Shown: positions 33,626 to 41,756 of the stretch, one piece after another | How the letters are laid out: every line of letters begins with the position of its first letter | Numbering within the stretch: position 1 is the stretch's first letter | Virus record (IMG/VR): IMGVR_UViG_3300037237_000386 | Coordinates: 1 to 64,000 of that record | Source of the DNA: a virus | Strand: one strand, 5' to 3' | Length of the DNA stretch: 64,000 nucleotides | Made by a program: the position numbers and the translations under genes | The notes under the pieces: generated by a model | Database searches by the model: none | The model's input: only the letters and a program-made list of their open reading frames with translations | What the model was told of the DNA's origin: nothing

Positions 33626-34140
33626 TGAACGACCGAGCGGCGTGGAGCGTGAGCGAGCTGGCGGAGAGAGGTGGCTACGTCATCCACGAGGAGACGGGGA
33701 CCGTCGGCCGGGCGAAGCGGATGTGGTCGGGGGACGACGGCGACGCGTGGGTGAGCCCCGTCAACGGGCAGTCCGTGAAGGCGCCGGTGCTCGAGCTGCA
33801 GACGGGCGACGCCTTCGTGCTGAAGGACGCGGACACCTTCACACCGCTGACGGCGAAGGAGGTGGAGGTGTTCGAGGGGTTGCAGCAGATGGTGACGCAC
33901 GCCACGACTATCGCGGGGAGCCTCGCCGCGGCCTCTGGCGTGCCCCTGGAGCAGTTTGCGCGCCTGGGGGCGGCAGTGCTCCGGGCGCAGCAGCTGGCGC
34001 TGGAGAGGGCCGTCCTCGGGGTGGTAATGGCCCAACTGGACGTGCCACTGTCCCCCGAGGCCGAGGCGGCGCTGCAGGCGGGCATGGAGAGCGCGAGGCG
34101 GGGCGAGGTGGCACCGCTCGTGCTGCCGGAGGCGAAATGA
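33622..34140 (+). CDS. Hypothetical protein
   Basis: 172 residues, ATGA overlap. N-terminal part is polar with beta character (YVIHEETGTVGRAKRMW); the C-terminal two-thirds is helical. No family recognised. In-operon position after ThyX. Confidence 0.65.
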   Translation: MMNDRAAWSVSELAERGGYVIHEETGTVGRAKRMWSGDDGDAWVSPVNGQSVKAPVLELQTGDAFVLKDADTFTPLTAKEVEVFEGLQQMVTHATTIAGSLAAASGVPLEQFARLGAAVLRAQQLALERAVLGVVMAQLDVPLSPEAEAALQAGMESARRGEVAPLVLPEAK

Positions 34141-34553
34141 GCCAGGACCAGGGACCGAGCCTCACGCGTAGCGCGGCGCACAACGCGGCGGCTGCGCTGG
34201 TGACGATGTACGCGGGAGCAATCGCGGACGCGGAGCGGGAGATCGCGCAACTGCGGGCGATGGTGGAGCGGACCTCGACGCTGCTCGGGCAGACGGTGAA
34301 GCAGCGGGACGAGGCGCAGGAACGGGCCTCCGACGCAGCCGCGACGACGCAGCGTTGGAAGGACGACTACGCACGCGAGGCGCAGGCGTACGCCGCCGTC
34401 TACTCGGTCGTCGAGGAGGTGAGGGAGGCGATGCCGCGGCTGCGTGAAGCGGGGTTCACGAGGCTCGTCGAGATGTGGGACGCGGCGAGCAAGCCGTATC
34501 CGAAGCCTGGGGAAACCCGGGTTTCCCCCGAACCCGAGCACGTGGCAGGCTGA
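34137..34553 (+). CDS. Coiled-coil protein ending in palindrome-encoded tail
   Basis: 138 residues, ATGA overlap. A long helix with coiled-coil character (AEREIAQLRAMVERTSTLLGQ) is followed by a helical region; the last residues GETRVSPEPEHVAG are encoded across palindrome copy 6. It ends a transcription unit: the next gene has its own -10 element overlapping the stop codon of this one. Confidence 0.65.
   Translation: MSQDQGPSLTRSAAHNAAAALVTMYAGAIADAEREIAQLRAMVERTSTLLGQTVKQRDEAQERASDAAATTQRWKDDYAREAQAYAAVYSVVEEVREAMPRLREAGFTRLVEMWDAASKPYPKPGETRVSPEPEHVAG
34509..34528 (+). repeat. Dispersed palindrome copy 6
   Basis: Perfect 20-bp form at the 3' end of a gene. Its centre lies 27.5 bases upstream of CAGGCT, the -10-like element of the next gene. 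Confidence 0.92.
34546..34551 (+). promoter_or_regulatory. -10-like CAGGCT, 7 bases before a start codon
   Basis: The hexamer ends 7 bases before ATG 34559, predicting a leaderless transcript. The palindrome copy 6 occupies the -35 region. The same hexamer at a similar distance from a palindrome occurs on the other strand at 63217. Confidence 0.6.
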
Positions 34554-34558
34554 CGTCC

Positions 34559-34972
34559 ATGGCGACGATGAGACACGGACGGGCAACGGGGCTGGCGGCG
34601 CTGCTGTCGGTGGTGAGCACGCAGCCGGTCGTGCGCAACGACAACGAGCCCGGGCCCTCGAAGCCGGACCCCGACGGTGGACCCACGATCCTGAAGCAGG
34701 TGGACGTGACGCGGGGCACGGCGGAGTTCATGAACCGCTATCGGAAGCACCTGCACCGGTACGGGTGCGTCGAGTTCGAGGTGCCGCGAGGCATCACGTT
34801 GCCGCCTTGGATGCACGTCGTCCTCGACACGCTGCGCATGCGCGAGCGGAACTGGCGCGTGGTCACACTCGTTGGCAAGAAGGGCGCGACGCTCCACCGG
34901 GTCGTGTGGAAGCACTGGTGCAAGCAGCTGCGCACCCGGGGCTTGCCCTTACGGGTCGTGCACGGTGCCTGA
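34559..34972 (+). CDS. Hypothetical protein, leaderless
   Basis: 137 residues from ATG 34559, chosen because of the -10 element 7 bases upstream. The central part (VTRGTAEFMNRYRKHLHRYGC) and C-terminal basic strands suggest a compact DNA- or nucleotide-binding domain, but no family is recognised. First gene of a short unit running to about 35961. Confidence 0.65.
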   Translation: MATMRHGRATGLAALLSVVSTQPVVRNDNEPGPSKPDPDGGPTILKQVDVTRGTAEFMNRYRKHLHRYGCVEFEVPRGITLPPWMHVVLDTLRMRERNWRVVTLVGKKGATLHRVVWKHWCKQLRTRGLPLRVVHGA

Positions 34973-35237
34973 GGAGCCCAAGCTCGGGCAGCGGCACGAG
35001 TGGAGCCCCCCTTGGGCGCTCCACGTCGAGGGCTGGTACCACGACAGGCTGCCGCCCGAGGAGCCGGGACTGCCGCCCGAGGCAGCGCCGTGGGGGGCGA
35101 CCTGTACGACGTGCGGCGAGACGATTCAGCGCACGTGCGCGAGCGGCATGATGCGGGGGTGGATTCAGTCGTTTGCGCGGGCGCACCTGCACCGTAGCCC
35201 GCTCGACGAGGCACCGAGGAAGGACCCGAACACGTGA
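34965..35237 (+). CDS. Small protein with CxxC zinc motif
   Basis: 90 residues, GTG start overlapping the previous stop by 8 bases. Contains CTTCGETIQRTC near residues 46-57, probably half of a zinc ribbon or a treble-clef-like site, and several Trp/His. Function unknown. Confidence 0.6.
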   Translation: MPEEPKLGQRHEWSPPWALHVEGWYHDRLPPEEPGLPPEAAPWGATCTTCGETIQRTCASGMMRGWIQSFARAHLHRSPLDEAPRKDPNT

Positions 35238-35581
35238 TGCGACTGATGGAGTTGGGATTCTTGGGGATGTGCGCGACGATGGCGCTGACGCTCGTCTTCG
35301 AGGGGGGCGTCGCGAGTGGCAAGCACGCGCAGCAGGACCCGGTGGACGACGCGCTGCTTGGGGACCTGAAGGCGTGCACGGCGAGCCTGAACGAGACGGT
35401 GGCGACGCTGCGGCGGCGCAACGACGAGGACCCGCAGATCACGTACTCGCTGCAGCACATGGCCGGCGAGATCGACCGATGCAACTCGAGGTTGCAGTGC
35501 TGCACGGCGTTCAACGTCACGTGTGTGGAGCGGGGGTTCACGTACCAGTCGCTGCAGCAGCTGCAGGCGGGGCAACCGTGA
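35237..35581 (+). CDS. Small exported or membrane-anchored Cys-rich protein
   Basis: 114 residues from ATG 35237 (GTG 35234 is an alternative). A hydrophobic N-terminal helix (residues 4-24) could be a signal anchor; the remainder is polar with four cysteines clustered in CNSRLQCC...C, compatible with disulfides outside the cytoplasm. No family recognised. Confidence 0.6.
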   Translation: MRLMELGFLGMCATMALTLVFEGGVASGKHAQQDPVDDALLGDLKACTASLNETVATLRRRNDEDPQITYSLQHMAGEIDRCNSRLQCCTAFNVTCVERGFTYQSLQQLQAGQP

Positions 35582-35961
35582 AGACGAAGCGCACGACGGA
35601 GCACGCGACGGGCGACGCGGTGAATCACCCGGACCACTACAACGCGCACCCGAGTGGGGTGGAGTGCATCCGGGTCGTCGAACATATGAGCTTCAACGTC
35701 GGCAACGCGGTGAAGTACGCGTGGCGCGCGGACCACAAGGGCACGAGCCCGGTGGAGGACCTGAAGAAGGCGGCTTGGTACATCGCGCGCGAGATCGAGC
35801 GGCTGACGAGTCCGAGCACGATCCCGGGAGGACCGCACGCACTGGCGACGCAGGTGGTGGAGTCGTTCGTGCGGCGCTACGGGAGGCTCCCGCCGCAGGT
35901 TCGCGTGGGGGAAACCCGGGTTTCCCCCGTCCGCCGGCGGAAGGCCAAGAAACATAGTTGA
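35578..35961 (+). CDS. DUF3310 family protein (SaV-like)
   Basis: 127 residues, GTG start overlapping the previous stop. VNHPDHYNAHPSGVECIRVV, FNVGNAVKYAWRADHKG and EDLKKAAWYIAREIER are the DUF3310 hallmarks. Such proteins are widespread in phages and often annotated as nucleotide kinases without firm proof. The C-terminal GETRVSPVRRRKAKKHS tail is encoded across palindrome copy 7 and continues into the next promoter, so it may be added by the element. Confidence 0.88.
   Translation: MKTKRTTEHATGDAVNHPDHYNAHPSGVECIRVVEHMSFNVGNAVKYAWRADHKGTSPVEDLKKAAWYIAREIERLTSPSTIPGGPHALATQVVESFVRRYGRLPPQVRVGETRVSPVRRRKAKKHS
35907..35928 (+). repeat. Dispersed palindrome copy 7
   Basis: Perfect 22-bp form, one of the two longest. 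Inside the 3' end of the DUF3310 gene; its centre is 63.5 bases before the -10 of the next promoter. Confidence 0.93.
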
Positions 35962-35986
35962 CAAGTATCGCGGTTGGATTCATACT
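35958..35986 (+). promoter_or_regulatory. Sigma-70-like promoter for a leaderless gene
   Basis: TTGACA, 17-base spacer, CATACT; ATG starts 7 bases later. The spacer ends GGATT like that at 9596, and its ACAAGTATCGCGGT matches the promoter at 13617. Confidence 0.8.
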
Positions 35987-35993
35987 GCTCGGT

Positions 35994-36218
35994 ATGGACG
36001 AGACGACGCGCAAGGCTCGGGCGAAGGCGGCGGGGTACAAGTTCTGGCTCGCGTTCACCCGGGAGTTCCTCTTCGGGCAGACGCTCGCGGGCACGCGGCA
36101 CGAGGACGGGCTGCCGTTCTGCCGCCTGGGCGACGGCAAGGCCTGGGTCAACGCGATCAACGCGCGCCCCGCCCGCGTCGGGTACAAGGTCATCAGCTAC
36201 CGCGTGGTGGCGCTTTGA
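35994..36218 (+). CDS. Small hypothetical protein, leaderless
   Basis: 74 residues. The frame is open from 35958 but that segment is promoter; ATG 35994 is 7 bases after the -10. Basic N-terminal helix and an aromatic FWLAFTREFLFG segment. Parallel in position and promoter to the protein at 9632, though the sequences do not clearly match. Function unknown. Confidence 0.65.
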   Translation: MDETTRKARAKAAGYKFWLAFTREFLFGQTLAGTRHEDGLPFCRLGDGKAWVNAINARPARVGYKVISYRVVAL

Positions 36219-36796
36219 ACCCCCTCGACAGAGCGACCGCGCTCGCGCCCAACGCGAAGGAGCTGGCGGTCCTCCGCATCTTCGTCTCGACCGACGAGAC
36301 ACGTCCCAACCTGGCCACGCTGTACGCCTACGAGAGCGACGGCGGCACCACCTACGTCGCGACCGACGGGCACACCATCGTCGTGCGCCGGGCAGGCACG
36401 CACCGCACGATGGCACTGCACGACGTGTTCAAGCTCGCCACGCTGGCGGTCGGCGACGATGGCACGGCGAAGCCCACGGACAGGTTTCCGCCCAAGTGGG
36501 AGCAGGTGCTGCGCGCGGGCGCGACGGGCGGAGCGCTCGCGAAGGCGTACAGCATCTCGCCGCTCTACATGATGCGGTTGGCGGACGTGGAGAAGGCAGC
36601 AGGGCAACGCGCCGCGGATGACTACGTTCCGCCCGCCGGGCTGTCGAAGAAGGACGCGGCGGCGATGCGAGCGAACCTGAAGGGCAGCGCGCTGACGTTG
36701 CTGACCATCCCGAGCGACCCGCTCGACGGATGGTTCTGGAAGGCGGAGACCACGGCGGCGCTTTGGGAAGGTGTCGTCATGCCGAGGAGGATCTGA
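36215..36796 (+). CDS. Sliding-clamp-like (DnaN-type) protein, tentative
   Basis: 193 residues, TTG start overlapping the previous stop. The N-terminal half has RPNLATLYAY...TTYVATDGHTIVVRR, a pattern seen in DNA polymerase III beta-clamp domains and in many phage proteins with a single clamp-like domain; the end GVVMPRRI resembles the M(P)xR clamp C-terminus. If right, it may be a processivity factor for the family B polymerase. One domain would need to oligomerise. The match is by pattern only. Confidence 0.5.
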   Translation: MNPLDRATALAPNAKELAVLRIFVSTDETRPNLATLYAYESDGGTTYVATDGHTIVVRRAGTHRTMALHDVFKLATLAVGDDGTAKPTDRFPPKWEQVLRAGATGGALAKAYSISPLYMMRLADVEKAAGQRAADDYVPPAGLSKKDAAAMRANLKGSALTLLTIPSDPLDGWFWKAETTAALWEGVVMPRRI

Positions 36797-37377
36797 TGAA
36801 CCGCATCAAGATCGCGCAGGCGGTGAACGACGCAGGAGCTTCGGTTGGCCGGGGCTTCCCGAAGTTGGTGGAGGGTTCCTCGCGCGAGACGCTCATCGCG
36901 TGGCTCGCGCACAACGACCCGTCCGGCATCTACACGGACGAGGACCTGCGGGCGGAGGGCGAGGAGCCCATGACGCTCGACGAGGCGTGGAAGCAGGTGG
37001 CCGAGGGTTGCGACTACAGCGAGGCGCCTCCCGAGCCGAAGAGGGCGCTGGCCTGGGCGCGGTTCACGAAGGGCGATTGGGCGGGGTTCTCGGGCGCGGA
37101 GAAGTTCCCGAACGGCGACGAGCCGCTCAGCGCGGAGCTGAGCGTGGACGGACGCCCGGCTGTTGCCGTGTGCGACCTGACGGGGCTCGGGCTCTACGTC
37201 GAGGGTGAGGACAGCCGCGAGGGCCAGGACGGCGACGCGTACTGGTCGTTCTTCGCGGAGTACCGCACGGGCGAGCAGAAGCTGCAGTACGCGCTGAACG
37301 CGATGTTCGCGCTCGCGTCGGTGATGACGAGCGACGAGCTGCGCAAGCTCGGGTTCACGAAGGACGGAGAGAGGTGA
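36796..37377 (+). CDS. Hypothetical protein
   Basis: 193 residues, sharing a base with the previous stop. Acidic, with mixed helices and strands (AELSVDGRPAVAVCDLTGLGLYVEGED). No family recognised; sits in an operon of small early-type genes. Confidence 0.65.
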   Translation: MNRIKIAQAVNDAGASVGRGFPKLVEGSSRETLIAWLAHNDPSGIYTDEDLRAEGEEPMTLDEAWKQVAEGCDYSEAPPEPKRALAWARFTKGDWAGFSGAEKFPNGDEPLSAELSVDGRPAVAVCDLTGLGLYVEGEDSREGQDGDAYWSFFAEYRTGEQKLQYALNAMFALASVMTSDELRKLGFTKDGER

Positions 37378-37382
37378 GCGCC

Positions 37383-37712
37383 ATGACGACGGGCATCTCG
37401 GAAGCACGGTTGCGGGAGCTACTCATCAGGAGGCCGAAGGCCATGGACGACGACGGGAAGATCACGCTGGAGCCGGAGGAACGCGCGCTCCTCGCGGACG
37501 TGCACAACGCAGGCGCGCGCGAGTTCGAGGTGGTGAAGGAGAAGGGCAAGAGCACCGCACGCTTCGACGCTGCGCACACTCTGGAGAAGCGGGGCCTCAT
37601 CACGTGGGTTCGCTGCGCCGGGTCCGCGGGCCGGGACGTGGCGATGCTGCGGGTCAGCTACCGGCTCACGCCGCAGGGCGCGGAAGTCGCCCGGACGGTC
37701 GGTGCGTCGTGA
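37383..37712 (+). CDS. Small winged-helix-like protein
   Basis: 109 residues. ATG 37383 has GGAGAGAGG 8 bases upstream; GTG 37374 overlapping the previous stop is the alternative. The segment TARFDAAHTLEKRGLITWVR...YRLTPQGAEVARTV reads like a winged helix (recognition helix, wing, final helix). Probably DNA-binding; function unknown. Confidence 0.6.
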   Translation: MTTGISEARLRELLIRRPKAMDDDGKITLEPEERALLADVHNAGAREFEVVKEKGKSTARFDAAHTLEKRGLITWVRCAGSAGRDVAMLRVSYRLTPQGAEVARTVGAS

Positions 37713-38042
37713 GCTGCCCGGGCTGCGGGAAGGACTTCCGCAAGGGGACGACGGTGACGCTGCAGGACCCCGCGGTGGGCCCAGGAGGGCGCAGGGCACG
37801 CGTTTGCGGCGAGTGCCTCGCCCGGGCCCTCGTCGTCGTGGCGCCGCGCCTGGCGCCCGTCCTGAAGCAGGTGACGGGCAAGGAGGACAACGAGGTAGTC
37901 ATCCGACAGCTGCGGGTGCTCGCGAAGGCGGCGGAAGGCGGCGGAGAAGGACGCGAGGCCGGACGTGCACAACGCGCTCTACCATCAGGGCAGGGCGGAG
38001 GGCTTCGAGGGAGCCATCGAGCTGCTGAAGGGGCGCAAGTGA
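37709..38042 (+). CDS. Zinc-motif protein with apparent frameshift
   Basis: GTG start overlapping the previous stop. The first 75 residues contain CPGCGKDFRKG...CGEC, a zinc ribbon, and end in VIRQLRVLAKAAE. From about 37930 the coding character moves to the +1 frame (AAEKDARPDVHNALYHQGRAEGF...ELLKGRK) and stops at 38042, where the next gene starts by GTGA overlap. The break falls in the repeated GCGGCGGA tract, a likely slip or sequencing-error site. Uncorrected, the first frame runs on through the next gene. Confidence 0.55.
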
Positions 38043-38338
38043 TTCACGAGCAGGTGGAGTACTCCGTGGAGGACCCCCACGGGCAGGAGCGCATCTTCAA
38101 GGACCCGAAGGAGGCGCAGTTGTTCGTGCCGAAGGGCACCACCGGGACCGTCAGCGACAGCTGCAAGGACGGGGTGCTCGTGAAGGTCGATGGCAGGGTG
38201 CCGGGCCTGACCGACTCAGACGAGTGGGAGGGCGAGTTTCAGTGGCTCGATGCCCACGTCGAGGCTGGCGAGCCCGAGTGCCGCGAGGACCGCCAGCCAG
38301 CGATTCTCGCCCGCGCTCTGGCCGCGAGGGCGACGTGA
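38039..38338 (+). CDS. Hypothetical protein
   Basis: 99 residues from GTG 38039, whose GTGA overlaps the stop of the frame-corrected upstream gene. Beta-rich, small (RIFKDPKEAQLFVPKGTTGTV). Because it is in the same frame as the start of the upstream gene, it can appear fused to it. Function unknown. Confidence 0.55.
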   Translation: MIHEQVEYSVEDPHGQERIFKDPKEAQLFVPKGTTGTVSDSCKDGVLVKVDGRVPGLTDSDEWEGEFQWLDAHVEAGEPECREDRQPAILARALAARAT

Positions 38339-38745
38339 CCGAGGCGCACTGGACGAAGATGGCGATCAAGGTGCTCTGCAACCAGCTCGACTCGTGGTGG
38401 ATCACGAACCGGCCGCTCGACTTCCGGAAGCTCGCCGAGCTGACCGAGAAGGCGCACGAGATGCTCGCGAATCCGAGCCACCGCAAGGAGATCGTGCTCG
38501 CAGGCATCCGCTCGTCACGCGCCAGACACGCGAAGCGCTACAGCGAGTGCTGCGAGACCATCGGCAACCAGCTGGTCCGGTTCACCGAGTACGGGCAGCC
38601 CGACGAGCTCATCGAGCGCTTCACGAGGCTGGCGCGCGAAGAGGACAAGGCGGACAAGACGCTCGAGAAGCTGCTTCACCGCGTGCTCGACGAGGGTCTG
38701 CCGCCAGAAGTCGAGGCGTACGACCCGACCACACCGAAGGGATGA
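38335..38745 (+). CDS. Helical hypothetical protein
   Basis: 136 residues, GTG start with GTGA overlap. Mostly helical; basic patches (IRSSRARHAKRY) and Trp-rich N-terminus. No family recognised. Confidence 0.65.
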   Translation: MTEAHWTKMAIKVLCNQLDSWWITNRPLDFRKLAELTEKAHEMLANPSHRKEIVLAGIRSSRARHAKRYSECCETIGNQLVRFTEYGQPDELIERFTRLAREEDKADKTLEKLLHRVLDEGLPPEVEAYDPTTPKG

Positions 38746-39005
38746 CGAGGATGCCGACGCTGGTGCTTGGACGAGACGGGATGGGACCGAACAGCGAGGA
38801 GGCCGACTTCAAGGCCTTCGTCAGCTACGCGCTCGACCAGGCGATGAGCCGCGGCGAGGCGACGCTGGACGTTCTCATCTGGGACGAGGCCGGGGCGCTC
38901 ACGTACGGGGGAGACGACGCGGTGGAGCGCTACAGCGAGGACCCGGAGGCGAGCGTGTTCGAGCGGTTCGAGATCAAGGTCAACTGCGCAGGGAGGGTGC
39001 CGTGA
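38742..39005 (+). CDS. Small acidic hypothetical protein
   Basis: 87 residues, ATGA overlap. Acidic with a strand-helix pattern (TLDVLIWDEAGALTYGG). Function unknown; part of the small-gene operon. Confidence 0.6.
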   Translation: MTRMPTLVLGRDGMGPNSEEADFKAFVSYALDQAMSRGEATLDVLIWDEAGALTYGGDDAVERYSEDPEASVFERFEIKVNCAGRVP

Positions 39006-39562
39006 AGGTCAGCCTGCACCTGACGGACGGGGGAGCGCACGTGGCGAAGGTGCCATTCAACGGGGCGGCGCACGTAGTCGTGCTCATCGCTTGCCCGGCT
39101 TGCAGCGCGGCGGCGCCCATCCTCGTCGCGATCTCGAGCCACGACCACGACACCTATTACGCGGACGCGCGTGCTCAACGGTCGCGCCCGGGTCTACTGA
39201 TGAAGACGTACGGGACCGTGAACGTGATGCGGCTGACGCAGAGGGCGCGGAGCAGGAAGCCTGACGTGTACGAGATGGTGCCGGCGCTCGCGCTCACCCC
39301 GACGGACAAGCCGTTGGTGGTGACGGAGCTGGAGCCCTTCACGGGCGAGGACCCGACGCCCGAGTACACGGTGACGCACGTGCCCACGGGGCAGGCCATC
39401 GGGCACTACAAGAACGCGAAGAAGGCGAAGGCAGCGCTCGAGGACTTGGTGCCGTTGACCGACTGGACGCGGTCGAAGGCGGAGATCAGCGCGGACGTCG
39501 CGCTCGGGGCGATGGTGCGGGCGGTGAAGAAGAAGCACGGAGACACGAAGGACGAGCGATGA
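39002..39562 (+). CDS. Hypothetical protein, possible fusion of two short genes
   Basis: 186 residues, GTG start overlapping the previous stop. The N-terminal 60 residues form a beta-rich domain with CPAC; ATG 39200 then begins a separate-looking domain (MKTYGTVNVMRLTQRARS). The joint region is Arg/Ser-rich. Either one two-domain protein or two genes fused by read-through. No family recognised. Confidence 0.55.
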   Translation: MKVSLHLTDGGAHVAKVPFNGAAHVVVLIACPACSAAAPILVAISSHDHDTYYADARAQRSRPGLLMKTYGTVNVMRLTQRARSRKPDVYEMVPALALTPTDKPLVVTELEPFTGEDPTPEYTVTHVPTGQAIGHYKNAKKAKAALEDLVPLTDWTRSKAEISADVALGAMVRAVKKKHGDTKDER

Positions 39563-39624
39563 AGGCAGTCATCAGCAAGAGCATGGGCCGGCGCATCACG
39601 ATGGCGGCGGTGTGCAAGGAGTGA
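39559..39624 (+). CDS. Very short ORF
   Basis: 21 residues (MKAVISKSMG...), ATGA overlap with the gene before, and an immediate GTGATG start after its stop. Could be a true micro-peptide or a remnant; the overlap pattern matches real genes here. Confidence 0.35.
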   Translation: MKAVISKSMGRRITMAAVCKE

Positions 39625-39627
39625 GTG

Positions 39628-39813
39628 ATGAAGTTTTACGTGTACGAGCTGCGTGATGACGCCGGGAAGCCGTTCTACGTCGGTAAGGGTTCCGGCAAGA
39701 GAATCGCCGCTCATCAGCGCCGAGCCCGAAAGGGTGACACGACACACCGGGCGAACAAGATTCGGAGCATTTGGCGCAAGATATCTGAGACGAAGCGGGG
39801 GGTGCGGTCGTGA
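39628..39813 (+). CDS. GIY-YIG nuclease domain, short
   Basis: 61 residues. YVYELRDDAGKPFYVGKGSGKRIAAH is the GIY-YIG core (VYE and YVG, catalytic Arg in GKR). Full homing-type GIY-YIG proteins are longer, so this is either a minimal nuclease or a truncated relic. Next gene starts inside its stop, so it is still translated in the operon. Confidence 0.7.
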   Translation: MKFYVYELRDDAGKPFYVGKGSGKRIAAHQRRARKGDTTHRANKIRSIWRKISETKRGVRS

Positions 39814-41756
39814 TCGTCACTGCTGCATATTCTCCCGAGGACGACAAGATCCGCATGCGCGCGAGCGCCCGTCTCGACAAGGAGCTCTACGAGCGCGTGA
39901 AGGCGGCAGGCTTCCGCTGGGCACCGAAGCAGGACCTGTTCTTCACGGTGTGGGGGCCGGCGGCGGAGGATCTGGCCCTCGAGCTCGCGGGCGAGATCAC
40001 GGACGAGGACACGAGCCTCGTCGAACGGGCCGAGGAGCGCGCGGAGCGGTTCGAGGAGTACCAGGGCAAGAGGACGCACGAAGCGGAGCGCGCGCACGCC
40101 GCGGTCGCTGCCATCGCGGACAACATCCCCCTCGGGCAACCCATCCTCCGCGGACATCACTCGGAGCGGCACGCACGCCGGGACAAGGAGCGCATCGAGA
40201 CGGGGATGCGCAAGGCCATCAAGCTCTGGGACACGGCGAGCTACTGGCAGGACCGCGCGAAGGGCGCGCTCCGGCACGCGAAGTACAAGGAGCTGCCCGC
40301 GGTCCGGTACCGGCGCATCAAGACGTTGGAGGCCACCCGCCGCAAGTGCATGCGCAGCCGCGACGAGGCGATGACGCTCATCAAGTTGTGGGCGCCCGGG
40401 CTCGTCGACGACGGGATGACGCGCGAGCAGGCGCTCCGAATCGCCGGTGCAGGTCGGGGCTACGGCGTGTGGTCGGACCTCGACAAGGCGACCATCACGG
40501 TGCGCGAGGCGGCCGAGCGGCTGACGGCGAGCGGGACGCGCGCGTGCGAGCACTCGGAGCGGTGGATCGCGCACCTCGACAACCGGCTGGCCTACGAGAA
40601 GGCGATGCTGGGCGAGCAGGGGGATATCGTCGCGAGCAAGTTCGACATCGAGGTGGGCGGCCAGGTGCTGGGGCGATGGGGCTGGGCGGTCGTCCTGCGC
40701 GTGAACAAGAAGGACGGCAAGGTGCTGAGCTTCACGACGGCGGCGCGCTTCGCGGGCGTCATCGGCGTGGAGGAGGTGAAGGACTACAAGGCCCCGGAGC
40801 CCGGCGACGCGGAGAAGGTCAAGGCAGCCACGAAGCTCGGGCCGCTGGTGAACTACCCGGGCGAGGGGTTCCGGCACATCACGGCGGCCGAGTGGGCGCG
40901 GTTCTCGAAGTGGACCGACCAGGGGCGCGCGCATCGCGTGAAGGCGACGGAGAAGCACGGGGCGCACCGCCTGCGCATGGTCCCGAAGGAGGGCAGGCCC
41001 TACTACGACCAGGTGGGCGCCTACATCACGGACCAGAAGCGGGTGGACCCCCCTCCGCCCGAGGGAGGCGAGAAGGCATCGCTGCCGGCCCTGACAGCCC
41101 CGCCAGAGCGTCCGTTCGCCGGGACCAGGGAAAGGGCCCCGGACCCCGCCAAGGCGCTCAGGGAGGCGCTGAAGGCCGGCGTGCAGGTGGTCGTGGCGGA
41201 CCAGCTGTTCCCGACCCCGGAGCCACTGGCCCGGAGGATGGCGGAGGAGCTGGACGCGAGGAGTGGCGAGCGGGTGCTGGAGCCGAGCGCCGGCACGGGG
41301 AACCTCATCAGGGCGGTGTTCGCGCACTGGCAGGAGGCGCGCAAGGACGCGACCGAGCTCACGAAGCCCAGGGTGGACGCCGTCGAGGTGAACGCGCGAC
41401 TGGCGGACCAGTTGCGGCGGAGCTGGGGGAATAACGAAGTGTTCGTGAGCGAGGGCGACTTCCTCGAGATGGCGTTCCGCGAGGACTACGACTGCGTGAT
41501 CATGAACCCACCGTTCAAGAACGGGCAGGACATCGAGCACGTGAAGTGGGCGCTGAAGTTCCTGCGCCCTGGTGGAGTGCTCGTCGCGCTCGTGGCCAAC
41601 GGTCCGAAGCAGAACGCGAAGCTGCGTCCGCTCGCGGAGGCGAACGGGAGTTGGGAGGAGCTGCCGGAGGGGAGCTTCGCGGAGCAGGGGACGAACGTGC
41701 GGGTGGCGATGCTGGTCATCCGACTGGAAGCAGCGCGCGCCATGACGGGGGCATGA
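39810..41756 (+). CDS. DUF3560 domain fused to N6-adenine-type DNA methyltransferase
   Basis: 648 residues, GTG start overlapping the previous stop. Residues 10-180 match DUF3560, often found on plasmids and phages (LYERVKAAGFRWAPKQDLF, LGQPILRGHHSERHARRD). The C-terminal domain is an S-adenosylmethionine-dependent methyltransferase: LEPSAGTGNLI (motif I), VEVNARLA, and NMNPPF-type motif IV with NPPF at 566-569. It probably methylates adenine in DNA; no target-recognition domain is obvious. The fusion may protect the phage from restriction. Confidence 0.85.
   Translation: MIVTAAYSPEDDKIRMRASARLDKELYERVKAAGFRWAPKQDLFFTVWGPAAEDLALELAGEITDEDTSLVERAEERAERFEEYQGKRTHEAERAHAAVAAIADNIPLGQPILRGHHSERHARRDKERIETGMRKAIKLWDTASYWQDRAKGALRHAKYKELPAVRYRRIKTLEATRRKCMRSRDEAMTLIKLWAPGLVDDGMTREQALRIAGAGRGYGVWSDLDKATITVREAAERLTASGTRACEHSERWIAHLDNRLAYEKAMLGEQGDIVASKFDIEVGGQVLGRWGWAVVLRVNKKDGKVLSFTTAARFAGVIGVEEVKDYKAPEPGDAEKVKAATKLGPLVNYPGEGFRHITAAEWARFSKWTDQGRAHRVKATEKHGAHRLRMVPKEGRPYYDQVGAYITDQKRVDPPPPEGGEKASLPALTAPPERPFAGTRERAPDPAKALREALKAGVQVVVADQLFPTPEPLARRMAEELDARSGERVLEPSAGTGNLIRAVFAHWQEARKDATELTKPRVDAVEVNARLADQLRRSWGNNEVFVSEGDFLEMAFREDYDCVIMNPPFKNGQDIEHVKWALKFLRPGGVLVALVANGPKQNAKLRPLAEANGSWEELPEGSFAEQGTNVRVAMLVIRLEAARAMTGA

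Noticed and set aside
36215-36796. Firm assignment as beta clamp
   Set aside because: Only short patterns match and the protein is about half the usual length; kept as tentative.
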